Part shown: one piece after another, positions 1 to 7,977 of the stretch
How the letters are laid out: the number at the start of each line of letters is the position of its first letter
Numbering within the stretch: the stretch's first letter is position 1
NCBI GenBank assembly: GCA_017652345.1
Contig: JAGCBE010000405.1
Span: 1 to 16,020, forward strand
Source: Methanobrevibacter sp.
Lineage (GTDB): Archaea; Methanobacteriota; Methanobacteria; Methanobacteriales; Methanobacteriaceae
Reading direction: 5' to 3'
DNA: 16,020 nucleotides
Notes under the pieces: model-generated
What the model was told of the DNA's origin: nothing
Databases searched by the model: none
The model's input: only the letters and a program-made list of their open reading frames with translations
Translations under genes and position numbers: made by a program

Positions 1-16
1 AAAGCCCCATTAGGGA
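1..16. repeat. Left inverted terminal repeat / replication origin
   Basis: The first 16 bases are the exact reverse complement of the last 16 (16005-16020). Similarity continues imperfectly to about base 28. Both ends start with AAA, as expected for protein-primed initiation, where the terminal protein is joined to a dA and the polymerase slides back on a short terminal repetition. phi29 itself has a shorter AAAGTA repeat. With the protein-primed polymerase gene in the window, this is good evidence that the window is an entire linear genome and that this is one of its two origins. Confidence 0.93.
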
Positions 17-62
17 ACTTTATGGTACCACATTTACAAAATAAAAGTACAACAGTAAAAGA

Positions 63-92
63 AAAAGACCCAATCCGTAGACCAGGTCTTTT
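63..92 (-). terminator. Late operon terminator
   Basis: On the minus strand an 8-bp perfect stem (AAAAGACC / GGTCTTTT, plus-strand 85-92 and 63-70) with a 14-base loop is followed by TCTTTTAC. It lies just past the stop codon of the last late gene and before the genome end, where a Rho-independent terminator for leftward late transcription is expected. Confidence 0.8.
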
Positions 93-108
93 CAAACTGA
101 TAACTAAA

Positions 109-1356
109 TTATATTCTAGGAATACTTAAATTGATATTCATATAAATTTCTTTAATTGTAGCCGTAACAGCAGCACCATTTGAGTACGAGAAACAACCAA
201 TAGTTAAGTAACCACTGTACATATAAAGTGCCGCAAAACCGTAAATCAAAGTGTCATCAGATTTCTTCATTACACAAGGAACCCATGCAAATCTATGCGT
301 ATATTTACATATCGGGAAGTTTGTCATAGGTGCAACAGAAACACCGTCAGTACCGTCAAGTGCTCTACTTCTCACTTGTGCCGCTTTCATTACAAATTTA
401 CTCATGCGCATTGTGCTATCAGCTGCACCACGAAGAAAGATAGTATCACCACACACTTCGTAGTAAATATCCGAGCAAGAATCGCAACCAGCACTTTCAT
501 CTGTAAAATCAAAGGTTATCTTCTTTTCGGGTATAAACCCTGAAAGAGTACCGCCGTTAAGATGTGTAATAAGCTGTTCAGCTATTTTCATACAACCGTC
601 GGTATTAGGGTGGTCAACATTAAGATGCAAACTCCAATCACATAAAATATCATCAAGATGTGGAATAACAGAAGCACCGTGATATGCAGACACATCTTCT
701 ATGGTTTTTCTGCATACAGGCAAATCATTAAATGTAATCGGTCCGTCAATAAACACAGAAGAACACCAACCAACGTGTACTCTAGCATAAGGGAATTTTG
801 TTTTTGCTTTATCAACACAGCTTGCAATTCTTGTTTTCAATCCAGCCAAGTCGGTTGATACATACTGTATGTCATTTGTTCCACCAATTATAATTACATC
901 GGTAACATCGTTATCACTTGAAAGACTATCAAGGAGGTCTTCAAAACCAGCATAAAAACCGTACCCATTTGCTACTTCAGCAACGTAATCATCACTGGAC
1001 AAATCAAGCATGCTTACAAACTGGTCTTTCCACCCAGTAACACCACCATAGGTAGTACCATAACTATCGCCAATCAGCACATATTTACGTTCATTTAATG
1101 TATACTGGTTTAATATATCATTTTCAACGTTACCCATTCTAGTTTGAAGGTCAACAATAGCACCACTTGAAGCCCCATAAACAGCCCAATAAGTAGAATT
1201 GTTAAGAGGTGTGTTAGGCGGTGTAGGAACTTTTGCAATATAAGTTGTACCAGCACCGTTATCAACAACAGAAAGGGCTTCATACGCTGTGGTTGTATCA
1301 TAGTTACCCATAAATTTAGGAACATATCTAGCTCCAATATATTGTCTTGTACTCAT
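109..1356 (-). CDS. Appendage / receptor-binding protein with SGNH (GDSL) esterase domain
   Basis: A 415-aa protein, last gene of the late operon. Residues 1-75 resemble the virion-attachment head of many Firmicutes phage fibre proteins (RQYIGARYVPKF, then a Tyr/Trp-rich module ending YWAVYG). Residues 90-270 are an SGNH hydrolase: block I GDSY with nucleophile Ser98, block III GGTND at 158-162, and block V around His249-Pro250. The usual block V Asp-x-x-His appears here as Asn246-Val-Asp-His249, a small deviation. Residues 275-415 are a beta-rich C-terminal domain that I cannot name. The likely role is binding and deacylating host surface polysaccharide or teichoic acid, like the phi29 pre-neck appendage in position but not in sequence. 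The start follows AAAGGAGATTGAAAA. Confidence 0.82.
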   Translation of the reverse strand: MSTRQYIGARYVPKFMGNYDTTTAYEALSVVDNGAGTTYIAKVPTPPNTPLNNSTYWAVYGASSGAIVDLQTRMGNVENDILNQYTLNERKYVLIGDSYGTTYGGVTGWKDQFVSMLDLSSDDYVAEVANGYGFYAGFEDLLDSLSSDNDVTDVIIIGGTNDIQYVSTDLAGLKTRIASCVDKAKTKFPYARVHVGWCSSVFIDGPITFNDLPVCRKTIEDVSAYHGASVIPHLDDILCDWSLHLNVDHPNTDGCMKIAEQLITHLNGGTLSGFIPEKKITFDFTDESAGCDSCSDIYYEVCGDTIFLRGAADSTMRMSKFVMKAAQVRSRALDGTDGVSVAPMTNFPICKYTHRFAWVPCVMKKSDDTLIYGFAALYMYSGYLTIGCFSYSNGAAVTATIKEIYMNINLSIPRI

Positions 1357-1373
1357 TTTTCAATCTCCTTTAC

Positions 1374-1769
1374 TTAATAACTTAATACCAATTTTCCATA
1401 CTCTTGACCAGGAATAGAAATGTCTAAACCAGTTGTATTGAACTCAATTTCTTCCCACCGTTCAGGAATATTATACACAATATAGCCTTCGTCATTAATT
1501 TCAACAAAAATCATTGTTGCAAGATAACTTTCTATAATGTGTTCAGCAAAAGTATTATCGAACTTGTTAACAAAATCTTCAACTTGTTTAAGCTCTTCCT
1601 TGAGAGCATCAAGATTATTTATGATAGCTTTATCACTATCAATCAACCCATTGATGTATTTAACAACCTTACATAATACTTCATAGTAACTAAGGCTATC
1701 GTCATAAACCAAAGGCAATACTTTCTGACACCAAAATTTAAAGTGTGTCAACGTTGGAAATTCAACCAT
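1374..1769 (-). CDS. Small probable structural protein (appendage or fibre related)
   Basis: A 131-aa protein between the lower collar and appendage genes, preceded by GAAAGGAGCTGTAAT. The N-terminal third (FKFWCQKVLPLVYDDSLSYY, followed by a KVVKYIN segment) resembles an opening module I associate with tail or fibre proteins of Gram-positive phages. A coiled-coil stretch follows at about residues 38-75 (AIINNLDALKEELKQVEDF), then a short beta-rich C terminus. This organisation suits a trimeric adaptor or short fibre that attaches the appendage. The exact role is inferred from position and the coiled coil only; no catalytic motif is visible. Confidence 0.6.
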   Translation of the reverse strand: MVEFPTLTHFKFWCQKVLPLVYDDSLSYYEVLCKVVKYINGLIDSDKAIINNLDALKEELKQVEDFVNKFDNTFAEHIIESYLATMIFVEINDEGYIVYNIPERWEEIEFNTTGLDISIPGQEYGKLVLSY

Positions 1770-1784
1770 ATTACAGCTCCTTTC

Positions 1785-2801
1785 TTACCAGAGTTGGAAG
1801 AACAACACTTCTAATTCATTGATAACTTGCATATCAATATTTAAAAATGTCTCTCGAAACTCTTTAAGCATTTTACTTGCATTAGCACCCTCATAACCTA
1901 CAATGGTTTCCAAGTAATTCTCGGTACTTAGTAAGTTATCAGCAGTACCTCTGTTTCTTTGATAGCTATTTGTTTCTGTTTTTCCGTTTGTTTCAGCAAT
2001 ATTGTAAGTGTCAGTGTTAGAAGTGGTTTCAACTTTACCATAATCAGTTCTATTAGTGCCACTAAGTGTATCGCTTTTAGATTCTGTAATGCTTCCAACA
2101 GTTTCACTAGTATTAGAAGTTGTAGAGGAACTACTACCACTATCACTAACCTTTCTAGCATTAGTTAAATAAGTTTCATTTTCTACGCCAGTTAATGCAC
2201 CTTGTGGGGTATCACTATAAAGGTCTGTGTTTACATTACTATTAGTACCACTACCACTACCACTTGCAGTAGTATTATTAGTACTTCCAACTGTGCCACT
2301 TATCGTATCGGTTTTAGATTCTGTTACAACGTCATTACCACTATCTGTAACAGTTTTTGCTGTACCAACAGTACCAGTTTTTGAAAAGCTATCATTCTCG
2401 CTCTTATTCTCACTATCACTAATATTCTCGCTCCCATTCCTTGTACTATCTAAGTTTGTTCTTCTTGTTCTTGTTAAGTTTGCTGTGTAAAGTGGGTTAA
2501 ATTCCAACAACTCTGACTCATAAAGCTTATTATAATAAGGCATTATTTCGTTCAGCTTTGTATCCAGCCTAAGTTTCCACAATCCAACGGTTTCTTCACA
2601 AATCTCTCTAGTATAAAAGTGTTTAAGAATTTTTCTTTCAAGTACTTCTCTATAAGATTCGTCAAATATAGGAAAATCAAAATCAAATACTTTAGGAATT
2701 GCACCAGTGATTATCTCATTAATACTCTTATAACCTTTACTAACATCAAGGTCATTAGCATTTTCACAGATAAACCTTATTTCTGTTGTGTATTTACTCA
2801 T
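1785..2801 (-). CDS. Lower collar protein (phi29 gp11-like)
   Basis: A 338-aa protein. I use the ATG at 2801 because it follows GGACGGTGAGG; a longer reading to 2849 would overlap the portal gene much further. Residues 40-105 carry the gp11 signature: FDFPIFDESYREVLERKIL, HFYTREICEETVGLWKLRL, then MPYYNKLYESEL. Residues ~115-285 are a low-complexity Ser/Thr/Asn/Gly/Glu-rich tract with internal repeats (TESKTDTISGT and TESKSDTLSGT) broken by a conserved-looking YSDTPQGALTG block near 195-205. The C terminus (~295-338) is helical. In phi29 (gp11, about 293 aa) this protein forms the dodecameric lower collar and tail tube below the portal. The start overlaps the portal stop by 8 bases, suggesting translational coupling. 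Confidence 0.9.
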   Translation of the reverse strand: MSKYTTEIRFICENANDLDVSKGYKSINEIITGAIPKVFDFDFPIFDESYREVLERKILKHFYTREICEETVGLWKLRLDTKLNEIMPYYNKLYESELLEFNPLYTANLTRTRRTNLDSTRNGSENISDSENKSENDSFSKTGTVGTAKTVTDSGNDVVTESKTDTISGTVGSTNNTTASGSGSGTNSNVNTDLYSDTPQGALTGVENETYLTNARKVSDSGSSSSTTSNTSETVGSITESKSDTLSGTNRTDYGKVETTSNTDTYNIAETNGKTETNSYQRNRGTADNLLSTENYLETIVGYEGANASKMLKEFRETFLNIDMQVINELEVLFFQLW

Positions 2802-3687
2802 TTTCCTCACCGTCCTTTGCTTCATCACCTTCAAGGGTTTCATCAACAACAGCTTCAGCTATCATTTGGAAGTCTTCTCGATAGTCGCACCATAAATCTA
2901 GTCCAAACATTTCATTAATTTGAATGCAAGCTTGTCTACGGCTTTCCAACCTACTATATCTACTAGCAACAACACCACCTTGATTCCTTGTAACTTCATC
3001 TGTTATAAGTCTTTCTTTCTTCTGTGTATTAATATTGCTAATACCAAGGTAAGTAAGAGCTTCATTCCAAATTTGAGTCTTTAACTGATATAATTTATCT
3101 GCCACAAAAGGTGCTCCAGTTTGAAGAACTTTTATACCATTAACATCAAGTGACTTGTTACCAAATATGAATGGCTCATTTCCTTCATATTGTTTATAAA
3201 GATTAACCATTGTTAACCTTTGTGCTTCATCACACTGAATAAGAACTGGTGTTTTCTGTGCATTAGCATTTACATCAATAGCTCTGTCAAGGTTGTATAA
3301 TCTTTGGCTAAACATTTCTACGTCAAGCTGTGAATTAGTGTGCAAATAGTTATTAAAAATTATTACACTATTTGTTTCATCAAGCTGTTTGTTATAGCCA
3401 TTTGAAGCATAAGCTCTTCTATCAGTTGGTATTCGATAAACGTTAAGCTTTCCGCCTATCATTACTTGTAAAGCTAAGAACCCAAGAACTTCGTCTTCAA
3501 AGAACACACTCATTCCGTCGCCAAATAAACACATTTCTAGGAAGCGAGGGTCAACAGATTGGGGGAGATTTTTCCACTCAAACATAGACAAAGCAAGTTC
3601 TGTTAGTCTATTGTAATATTGTATGTATGTTCTGTTATTCATTAAAAGAGATTGACAAAACATACTGTCTTTTGGTTTTCTTCTCAT
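2794..3687 (-). CDS. Upper collar / portal (connector) protein (phi29 gp10-like)
   Basis: A 297-aa protein, close to the 309 aa of phi29 gp10, and aligning by eye along most of its length. Matches include FEWKNLPQSVDPRFLE (phi29 FEWENLPPTINPSFLE), NAQKTPVLIQ, YEGNEPFIF, and WNEALTYLGISNINTQKKER followed by LITDEV. The C terminus is acidic. It forms the dodecameric portal at the unique head vertex through which DNA is packaged, binding the packaging RNA and ATPase. The start follows AAAGGAGATTAA. The last bases overlap the lower collar start. Confidence 0.96.
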   Translation of the reverse strand: MRRKPKDSMFCQSLLMNNRTYIQYYNRLTELALSMFEWKNLPQSVDPRFLEMCLFGDGMSVFFEDEVLGFLALQVMIGGKLNVYRIPTDRRAYASNGYNKQLDETNSVIIFNNYLHTNSQLDVEMFSQRLYNLDRAIDVNANAQKTPVLIQCDEAQRLTMVNLYKQYEGNEPFIFGNKSLDVNGIKVLQTGAPFVADKLYQLKTQIWNEALTYLGISNINTQKKERLITDEVTRNQGGVVASRYSRLESRRQACIQINEMFGLDLWCDYREDFQMIAEAVVDETLEGDEAKDGEENE

Positions 3688-3700
3688 TTAATCTCCTTTC

Positions 3701-5338
3701 TTATCCAACGGGTGCAGGATTATCTATAAGTGTTCCGTCAGGGTTATGATAAATTCCAACGTTTACATAATCTTTCCAAAAAGTAATTCCGTTATCATAA
3801 ATCTTACATACTTTTCGTATCTCATCTGACGGTGCTTTACCTATAATAGTACAACCCCTTGTCTTAACATAATTCCAATGGAGTCTAACAGAACGGTCAG
3901 GCTTTTTTACTCTGTTACAAGCATACCCAAACATACTAAAGTAATCATCAATAACTTTTGCACGTTCCTCTGTTATTTGCATACGTTTGAAATAGAAATT
4001 CTTTTGTCTGTCAGCACAATCAATCTCACCACTATTAACATTATGTTGCTGTGAGGGGGCATTTCTTGCAACCATAGCGGAATTAGCTATACTTACTAAT
4101 GACAATGCACCAGAAGCACCATTAATAATTAGACCAGTTGACATAGCAGAAGCAGTAATAGCACCACTTGTAAGTGCATTTGCTCCAACAACAGCCGCAC
4201 CAGCCATACCGCCAACAACGCCTACCCCTTTGAGAATAGAAGCAACACCGTTGTTTGCTAACCATTCTTTAAAAGAATCTATAGCAAAACCAACTTGAGG
4301 AAAGCCGTCCATCACTAATTTCTCTGAATAATTACCTTTAGCAAATGTATTACCATTATAATCTTTAGGAATTAAGCTAATTTGTGGATTAGCAGACACC
4401 ACACCAACTGTATCAAAATTAATATCAGTAGGGTCATCAAACCATTCATACCTATATAGTGCTTCATTATTACCACAATCAACGCCAAGATAATTATATG
4501 GATATGTTAATAATTTTTTATTTTTGGGGGTGTAACTACCAAAGCCAGTATTGATACTAAAGCTTGTTACAGCACTGTGTTTAGGTGCGCTATCACTAGC
4601 TAGTACAGCATAATTCCAAGGAAACATACACAATGATATTACATTATCTTGGTCATTAGCATCACATATAGTATCCAAATAATCTAGAAAATTATCAACA
4701 TTTTGCTGTGTTTCTGTAGATGAATCTCCATCAATTTTAAAGCATATTGGTGACATTCCTTGAACTAAACCACCAATTAAGCCACCATAAATATAGGATT
4801 GCTGACCCATTGGTTTATATCTACTTGTATTTACAATAACGCAATATTTGTCAAACCAACCCAACCTAAAGGTATCAGCACAAATCATATCACCACCGTC
4901 GATTGGTTCAGGCTGTAGATTATCTCCCACCTCATCAGTTTGACTATGTTCACGTTCAACAAAACACTCTTGTAAAGTCATATCAAATAGATAAGTTTGC
5001 ATAGAATCTATTTCAAATGTTATTTCAGTAGTTTCATTATTAACGTATTCAACACCAGTAATGAAAGCATAAAACCATTTGTTACCATAATTGGTATTTT
5101 GAAAAGCAAGATAATTACAATCATATACATTATCAGAGGGTTTAGCTATACGCATTTTGCCTTTCTCTACACGCTGATAGGAGTTGTTAGCGAGAGTGTA
5201 CTTTGCTCTGCTAGGTGTACCACCGTGAAAGTATGTATTTTGCGCTGTAAGATTATCAAACCATAATGTATGAGTATATGTATTATCTAATGGAACACCA
5301 CTATATAATTTTATTGTTGTATTAGGTGCAATATACAT
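3701..5338 (-). CDS. Tail knob protein (phi29 gp9-like)
   Basis: A 545-aa protein (phi29 gp9 is 599 aa). Both ends match gp9: the N-terminal YLAFQNTNYGNKWFYAFITG, followed by ...FEIDSMQTYLFDM and ECFVEREHSQ, and the C-terminal CNRVKKPDRS, WNYVKTRGC and IRKVCKIYDNGITFW. Residues ~365-425 form a long Gly/Ala/Ser/Val-rich hydrophobic segment, the equivalent of the gp9 loops that block the tail lumen and insert into the host membrane to open a DNA path. Its start (AAGGAGTAAG) sits directly behind a strong hairpin at 5351-5382, so its expression should be lower than that of the capsid gene upstream. Confidence 0.95.
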   Translation of the reverse strand: MYIAPNTTIKLYSGVPLDNTYTHTLWFDNLTAQNTYFHGGTPSRAKYTLANNSYQRVEKGKMRIAKPSDNVYDCNYLAFQNTNYGNKWFYAFITGVEYVNNETTEITFEIDSMQTYLFDMTLQECFVEREHSQTDEVGDNLQPEPIDGGDMICADTFRLGWFDKYCVIVNTSRYKPMGQQSYIYGGLIGGLVQGMSPICFKIDGDSSTETQQNVDNFLDYLDTICDANDQDNVISLCMFPWNYAVLASDSAPKHSAVTSFSINTGFGSYTPKNKKLLTYPYNYLGVDCGNNEALYRYEWFDDPTDINFDTVGVVSANPQISLIPKDYNGNTFAKGNYSEKLVMDGFPQVGFAIDSFKEWLANNGVASILKGVGVVGGMAGAAVVGANALTSGAITASAMSTGLIINGASGALSLVSIANSAMVARNAPSQQHNVNSGEIDCADRQKNFYFKRMQITEERAKVIDDYFSMFGYACNRVKKPDRSVRLHWNYVKTRGCTIIGKAPSDEIRKVCKIYDNGITFWKDYVNVGIYHNPDGTLIDNPAPVG

Positions 5339-5350
5339 ATCTTACTCCTT

Positions 5351-5382
5351 AAAAGAAAGGGGGAGCATTTCTACTCCCCCTT
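5351..5382 (-). terminator. Intercistronic hairpin (partial terminator) after the capsid gene
   Basis: Perfect 9-bp stem AAGGGGGAG / CTCCCCCTT (5374-5382 with 5357-5365), 8-base loop, followed on the minus strand by TCTTTTAAGG. It lies between the capsid and tail knob genes. The T-run is short and interrupted, so it probably terminates only part of the transcripts or protects the capsid mRNA 3' end. Confidence 0.75.
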
Positions 5383-5391
5383 ATGTAATTA

Positions 5392-6762
5392 TCATACGAC
5401 AGTTACGGTAGCAGTACCCTGAACACTAGAAGCATATACAGAAGTAGCAGTTACAGTGAGACTAGAGGACGACAGTTCAGATACGGCAAGAGGAATTGTA
5501 AGAACACCATTCTTATCAATCTTTGCCTTAGTATCATTGACACTCCAATTAACCGCTTTGGGTGCAAAATTATCAGTAATAACCTGAGCGGTAAATGCGA
5601 TGCTCTGTCCACCAGTTGCGCTAGCGGATGAAGGTGAAACTGTAACTGATTCAACACCAGGTGTACCAGGAATGAAAAGAGCATTGTTATGGAAAGGAGA
5701 GATAGAAAATGTCTTCCACACATGATACCAATAGTTCCAGTAAAGTCCTTCACCATTGTACTGTTCTGTGAAGTTATAGAAGTTATCAAAAATCATAAAC
5801 CAATCTTTATCAACAATAATGCAAGGAATTGCATCAAGTGCCGCAAGAGAGGTTGCATCAATTTCTGAATAAGTAGCGTCATCAGCAAACAGTTCAGCAA
5901 GTCTTTCATTATCAAGTGAACCAAAGCTATCAACGAGTACACGTCTTCCGAGGAACTCTGCCTTATCCATATTGAAAGCAGAAGCGAGAACCTCGACATC
6001 CATAGTAGCGTCAAACTGTGAGTTAACAAGGAAATACTGGTCTGACTTCTTAGTGCGAGTCTTTACACCGCTGATGTTGTACTTGCTTGAAAGGAACTCC
6101 ATGTCATTTGATACACCCTTAATGGTTGCTACTATACTTTTCATATTTGCAGTAGTAACAGAAGCAACAGTTACGGGGTACATATTACCATTAAGGATGT
6201 GCTTTGCAAGCATATATTTCATAGTAAGGAACTCATCATAGTTTGCACCAGTGTACATAGCATCAACAATTTTGCTGATAAGGTCAGTGATACCTTCCCA
6301 AGACAAGAAAGCCTGCCTTAACTGGTCATTCTGAATGGTTGACTTGTAATATTTCTGATAGTTCATAATATGAAAAGCTGAACGTACATCAGGAATCTCA
6401 CGTCTGAACAGATTATTTTCAGCAACACTAGGGTCAAACTGATAAGGCTTTGCGATGTTAACAAAAATCTCTTCAATGGTTTCACCAAATTCAAGAAGAC
6501 CTTTCTTAAACATAGCCCAAGGGTTATCATACATTTTGGAAGTGATAAGTACACGACCAATACGATTCACAAGTGCGTTAAGAAACTCGTTCTGAAGCTG
6601 AGGATTGTCCATAATGATTGCACCGATTTCACGAACTGAATCCGCGTCAGGTGTAGCAACTGGAACGTAGTTCTTGTAATTGATAGTTGCGCTATTTCTG
6701 ATAGCGTTAAGTACATCAACAGATGAATTAGTAAGTGTTACGATTTTAGGTTTTGTAGCCAT
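5392..6762 (-). CDS. Major capsid protein with C-terminal Ig-like domain (phi29 gp8-like)
   Basis: A 456-aa protein, almost the length of phi29 gp8 (448 aa) and similar throughout: VLNAIRNSATINYKNYVPVA at the N terminus, FKKGLLEFGETIEEIF, an FNMDKAEFLGRRVLVDSFGS segment, then IIVDKDWFMIFDN and GLYWNYWYHVWKTFSISPF. Residues 1-365 form the HK97-like shell domain. Residues ~372-456 are a BIG2-type immunoglobulin domain (SVTVSPSSASATGGQ, WSVNDTKAKIDKNGVLTI, TATVTVV), as in gp8. It starts 3 bases after the scaffold stop; its RBS, GAAAGAGAGGG, lies within the end of the scaffold gene. It is probably the most highly expressed late product. Confidence 0.96.
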   Translation of the reverse strand: MATKPKIVTLTNSSVDVLNAIRNSATINYKNYVPVATPDADSVREIGAIIMDNPQLQNEFLNALVNRIGRVLITSKMYDNPWAMFKKGLLEFGETIEEIFVNIAKPYQFDPSVAENNLFRREIPDVRSAFHIMNYQKYYKSTIQNDQLRQAFLSWEGITDLISKIVDAMYTGANYDEFLTMKYMLAKHILNGNMYPVTVASVTTANMKSIVATIKGVSNDMEFLSSKYNISGVKTRTKKSDQYFLVNSQFDATMDVEVLASAFNMDKAEFLGRRVLVDSFGSLDNERLAELFADDATYSEIDATSLAALDAIPCIIVDKDWFMIFDNFYNFTEQYNGEGLYWNYWYHVWKTFSISPFHNNALFIPGTPGVESVTVSPSSASATGGQSIAFTAQVITDNFAPKAVNWSVNDTKAKIDKNGVLTIPLAVSELSSSSLTVTATSVYASSVQGTATVTVV

Positions 6763-6765
6763 TTA

Positions 6766-7083
6766 TTAGCCCTCTCTTTCTTCAAATAAATCTTCAAAAG
6801 TTGTCTGTTCTCCGTCATCAATGACATCATCCTTCTGTTCGTCCTTTACATCATCTGGTGTAGTAACGTCAGAACTGAAGAATCTTGACTTATATTTCTC
6901 TCTCCAAGCTTTGTCATTTTCCTCGTACTTGGTTTTCCAGTCTTCTTTGTCACCAATGCGGTTTGCATAATCATCAAAGGTGTCGGTCATATCTTCTATG
7001 AATTTCATAGCTTCATCGGAAGTATCTTCGCCAACTCTTCCTTTAATACTGGATAAAAAATCTTCTCTTGATAATACTGCCAT
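6766..7083 (-). CDS. Probable head scaffolding protein (phi29 gp7 position)
   Basis: A 105-aa, very acidic, mostly helical protein directly upstream of the capsid gene, the place and size of phi29 gp7 (98 aa). It shows a heptad-like segment (EDMTDTFDDYANRI...DWKTKYEENDKAWREKYKSRFF, about residues 29-68) and an acidic disordered tail ending TFEDLFEEREG that could bind the shell interior. A scaffold directs prohead assembly and then leaves. No clear sequence match to gp7 is visible, so the call rests on position, size and composition. RBS AAAGGAGAACAGT. Confidence 0.75.
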   Translation of the reverse strand: MAVLSREDFLSSIKGRVGEDTSDEAMKFIEDMTDTFDDYANRIGDKEDWKTKYEENDKAWREKYKSRFFSSDVTTPDDVKDEQKDDVIDDGEQTTFEDLFEEREG

Positions 7084-7181
7084 ACTGTTCTCCTTTCTTA
7101 TGTATTTTAGTCTTATTTTTGATTGTATTTGTACATCCCTATGAACTTAATCATACGATGTTAATACTAAATAGTGTACAA

Positions 7182-7601
7182 TTAACCTCTCCAAATTGCT
7201 TTATCTTTTCTTGTATCCAAGTGACAACCCCAGCTATATATTCCGATACCACCAAAACCAATTGATTTGGCAAAATTAGCTATCGTACTAGGTGCTACCC
7301 TTGGTAATGATATATCCGCAGCCTTGCCTAATAAATGTTGTGAATCAGTAACACCACCAACAGCTTTATTATATTCTTCTGTTCGGTAAGCAGAGTTAAC
7401 ATTTACTGGTACACCAAAGTAGTCACGGATAATCTGCAATTTTTCAACAAGTTCACTATCAATAAGTATCTTATCTGTTCCGTCCTTACACGCGAACTCC
7501 TTAACCTTAAAGTTTGACTTTCTACCATTTGTATAGAAATACTCATTACCTTGTTTAGCATTTGAATATTCAATTACACCTTTAGTAAGTTCGATACCCA
7601 T
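7182..7601 (-). CDS. Endolysin, M15-family L,D- or D,D-peptidase
   Basis: A 139-aa protein with the Peptidase_M15 zinc signature: SAYR at 70-73, S-x-H-x-x-G-x-A-x-D with ligands His89 and Asp96 (SQHLLGKAAD), and the third ligand His127 in CHLDTR. It should cut the peptide part of peptidoglycan to release progeny. There is no signal peptide or separate wall-binding domain, so export should depend on the holin encoded just upstream. phi29 uses an unrelated lysozyme plus amidase at this step. RBS AAAGGAGTGTAAATACA. Confidence 0.9.
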   Translation of the reverse strand: MGIELTKGVIEYSNAKQGNEYFYTNGRKSNFKVKEFACKDGTDKILIDSELVEKLQIIRDYFGVPVNVNSAYRTEEYNKAVGGVTDSQHLLGKAADISLPRVAPSTIANFAKSIGFGGIGIYSWGCHLDTRKDKAIWRG

Positions 7602-7650
7602 TGTATTTACACTCCTTTATAACCAATAAAGACTAATTTGTTGTACAATT

Positions 7651-7866
7651 TTAGTTAAATTTCTCGCATAATTTCTCGATAGCTAATGTATTATTGTTTA
7701 AAGCTGTGGTGATATTAGCTATCTCTAGTTTGTGCTCCTCTGTGATTCTCAATATCTGTTTGTTGTACTCGTCCATTTGGTACTTAACGTACCAAGCAAT
7801 TCCGATACAAGCTAATATTGGAAAACCAAAGGAACTAATTAAAGTGGTGATTGTTGTAGCGTCCAT
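7651..7866 (-). CDS. Small holin (single TM plus coiled coil)
   Basis: A 71-aa protein with one membrane segment (about residues 8-27, ISSFGFPILACIGIAWYV) followed by a charged helical tail (residues 30-70) likely to form a coiled coil. This matches the BhlA/YvrJ-like class of small Firmicutes phage holins and is adjacent to the endolysin. It is the first gene of the late operon, 25 bases behind the -10 box at 7891-7896, with the strong RBS GAAAGGAGAGGAAACT. The alternative, a membrane-anchored structural accessory, is less likely. Confidence 0.78.
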   Translation of the reverse strand: MDATTITTLISSFGFPILACIGIAWYVKYQMDEYNKQILRITEEHKLEIANITTALNNNTLAIEKLCEKFN

Positions 7867-7890
7867 AGTTTCCTCTCCTTTCTAATAAAT

Positions 7891-7919
7891 ATTATACACT
7901 AAAGGTTGACATTTGTCAA
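7891..7919 (-). promoter_or_regulatory. Late promoter (leftward), full consensus
   Basis: On the minus strand TTGACA (7919-7914) and TATAAT (7896-7891) are separated by exactly 17 bases, a perfect sigma-A promoter. It reads into the holin and the structural operon. Its -35 box lies inside the spacer of the opposite promoter at 7906-7934. Confidence 0.88.
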
Positions 7920-7934
7920 GAAAAATGTTATAAT
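7906..7934 (+). promoter_or_regulatory. Rightward promoter for packaging ATPase, full consensus with extended -10
   Basis: TTGACA (7906-7911), 17-base spacer, TATAAT (7929-7934), with TG at 7926-7927 as an extended -10. It reads into the ATPase gene and the RNA behind it. Its -35 overlaps the spacer of the late promoter, and the two -35 boxes form the near-palindrome TTGACATTTGTCAA. Confidence 0.9.
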
Positions 7935-7977
7935 ATAATAAGAAATAATAGCAACCATAGAAAGAAGAGGTACATGA

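Noticed and set aside
2227..2490. Plus-strand frames opposite the lower collar gene
   Set aside because: They are reverse readings of the Ser/Thr repeat codons, giving Val/Leu/Thr-rich strings with no start signal.
7084..7181. Second late promoter ahead of the scaffold gene
   Set aside because: TTGTAC-like hexamers exist but none has a -10 at acceptable spacing.
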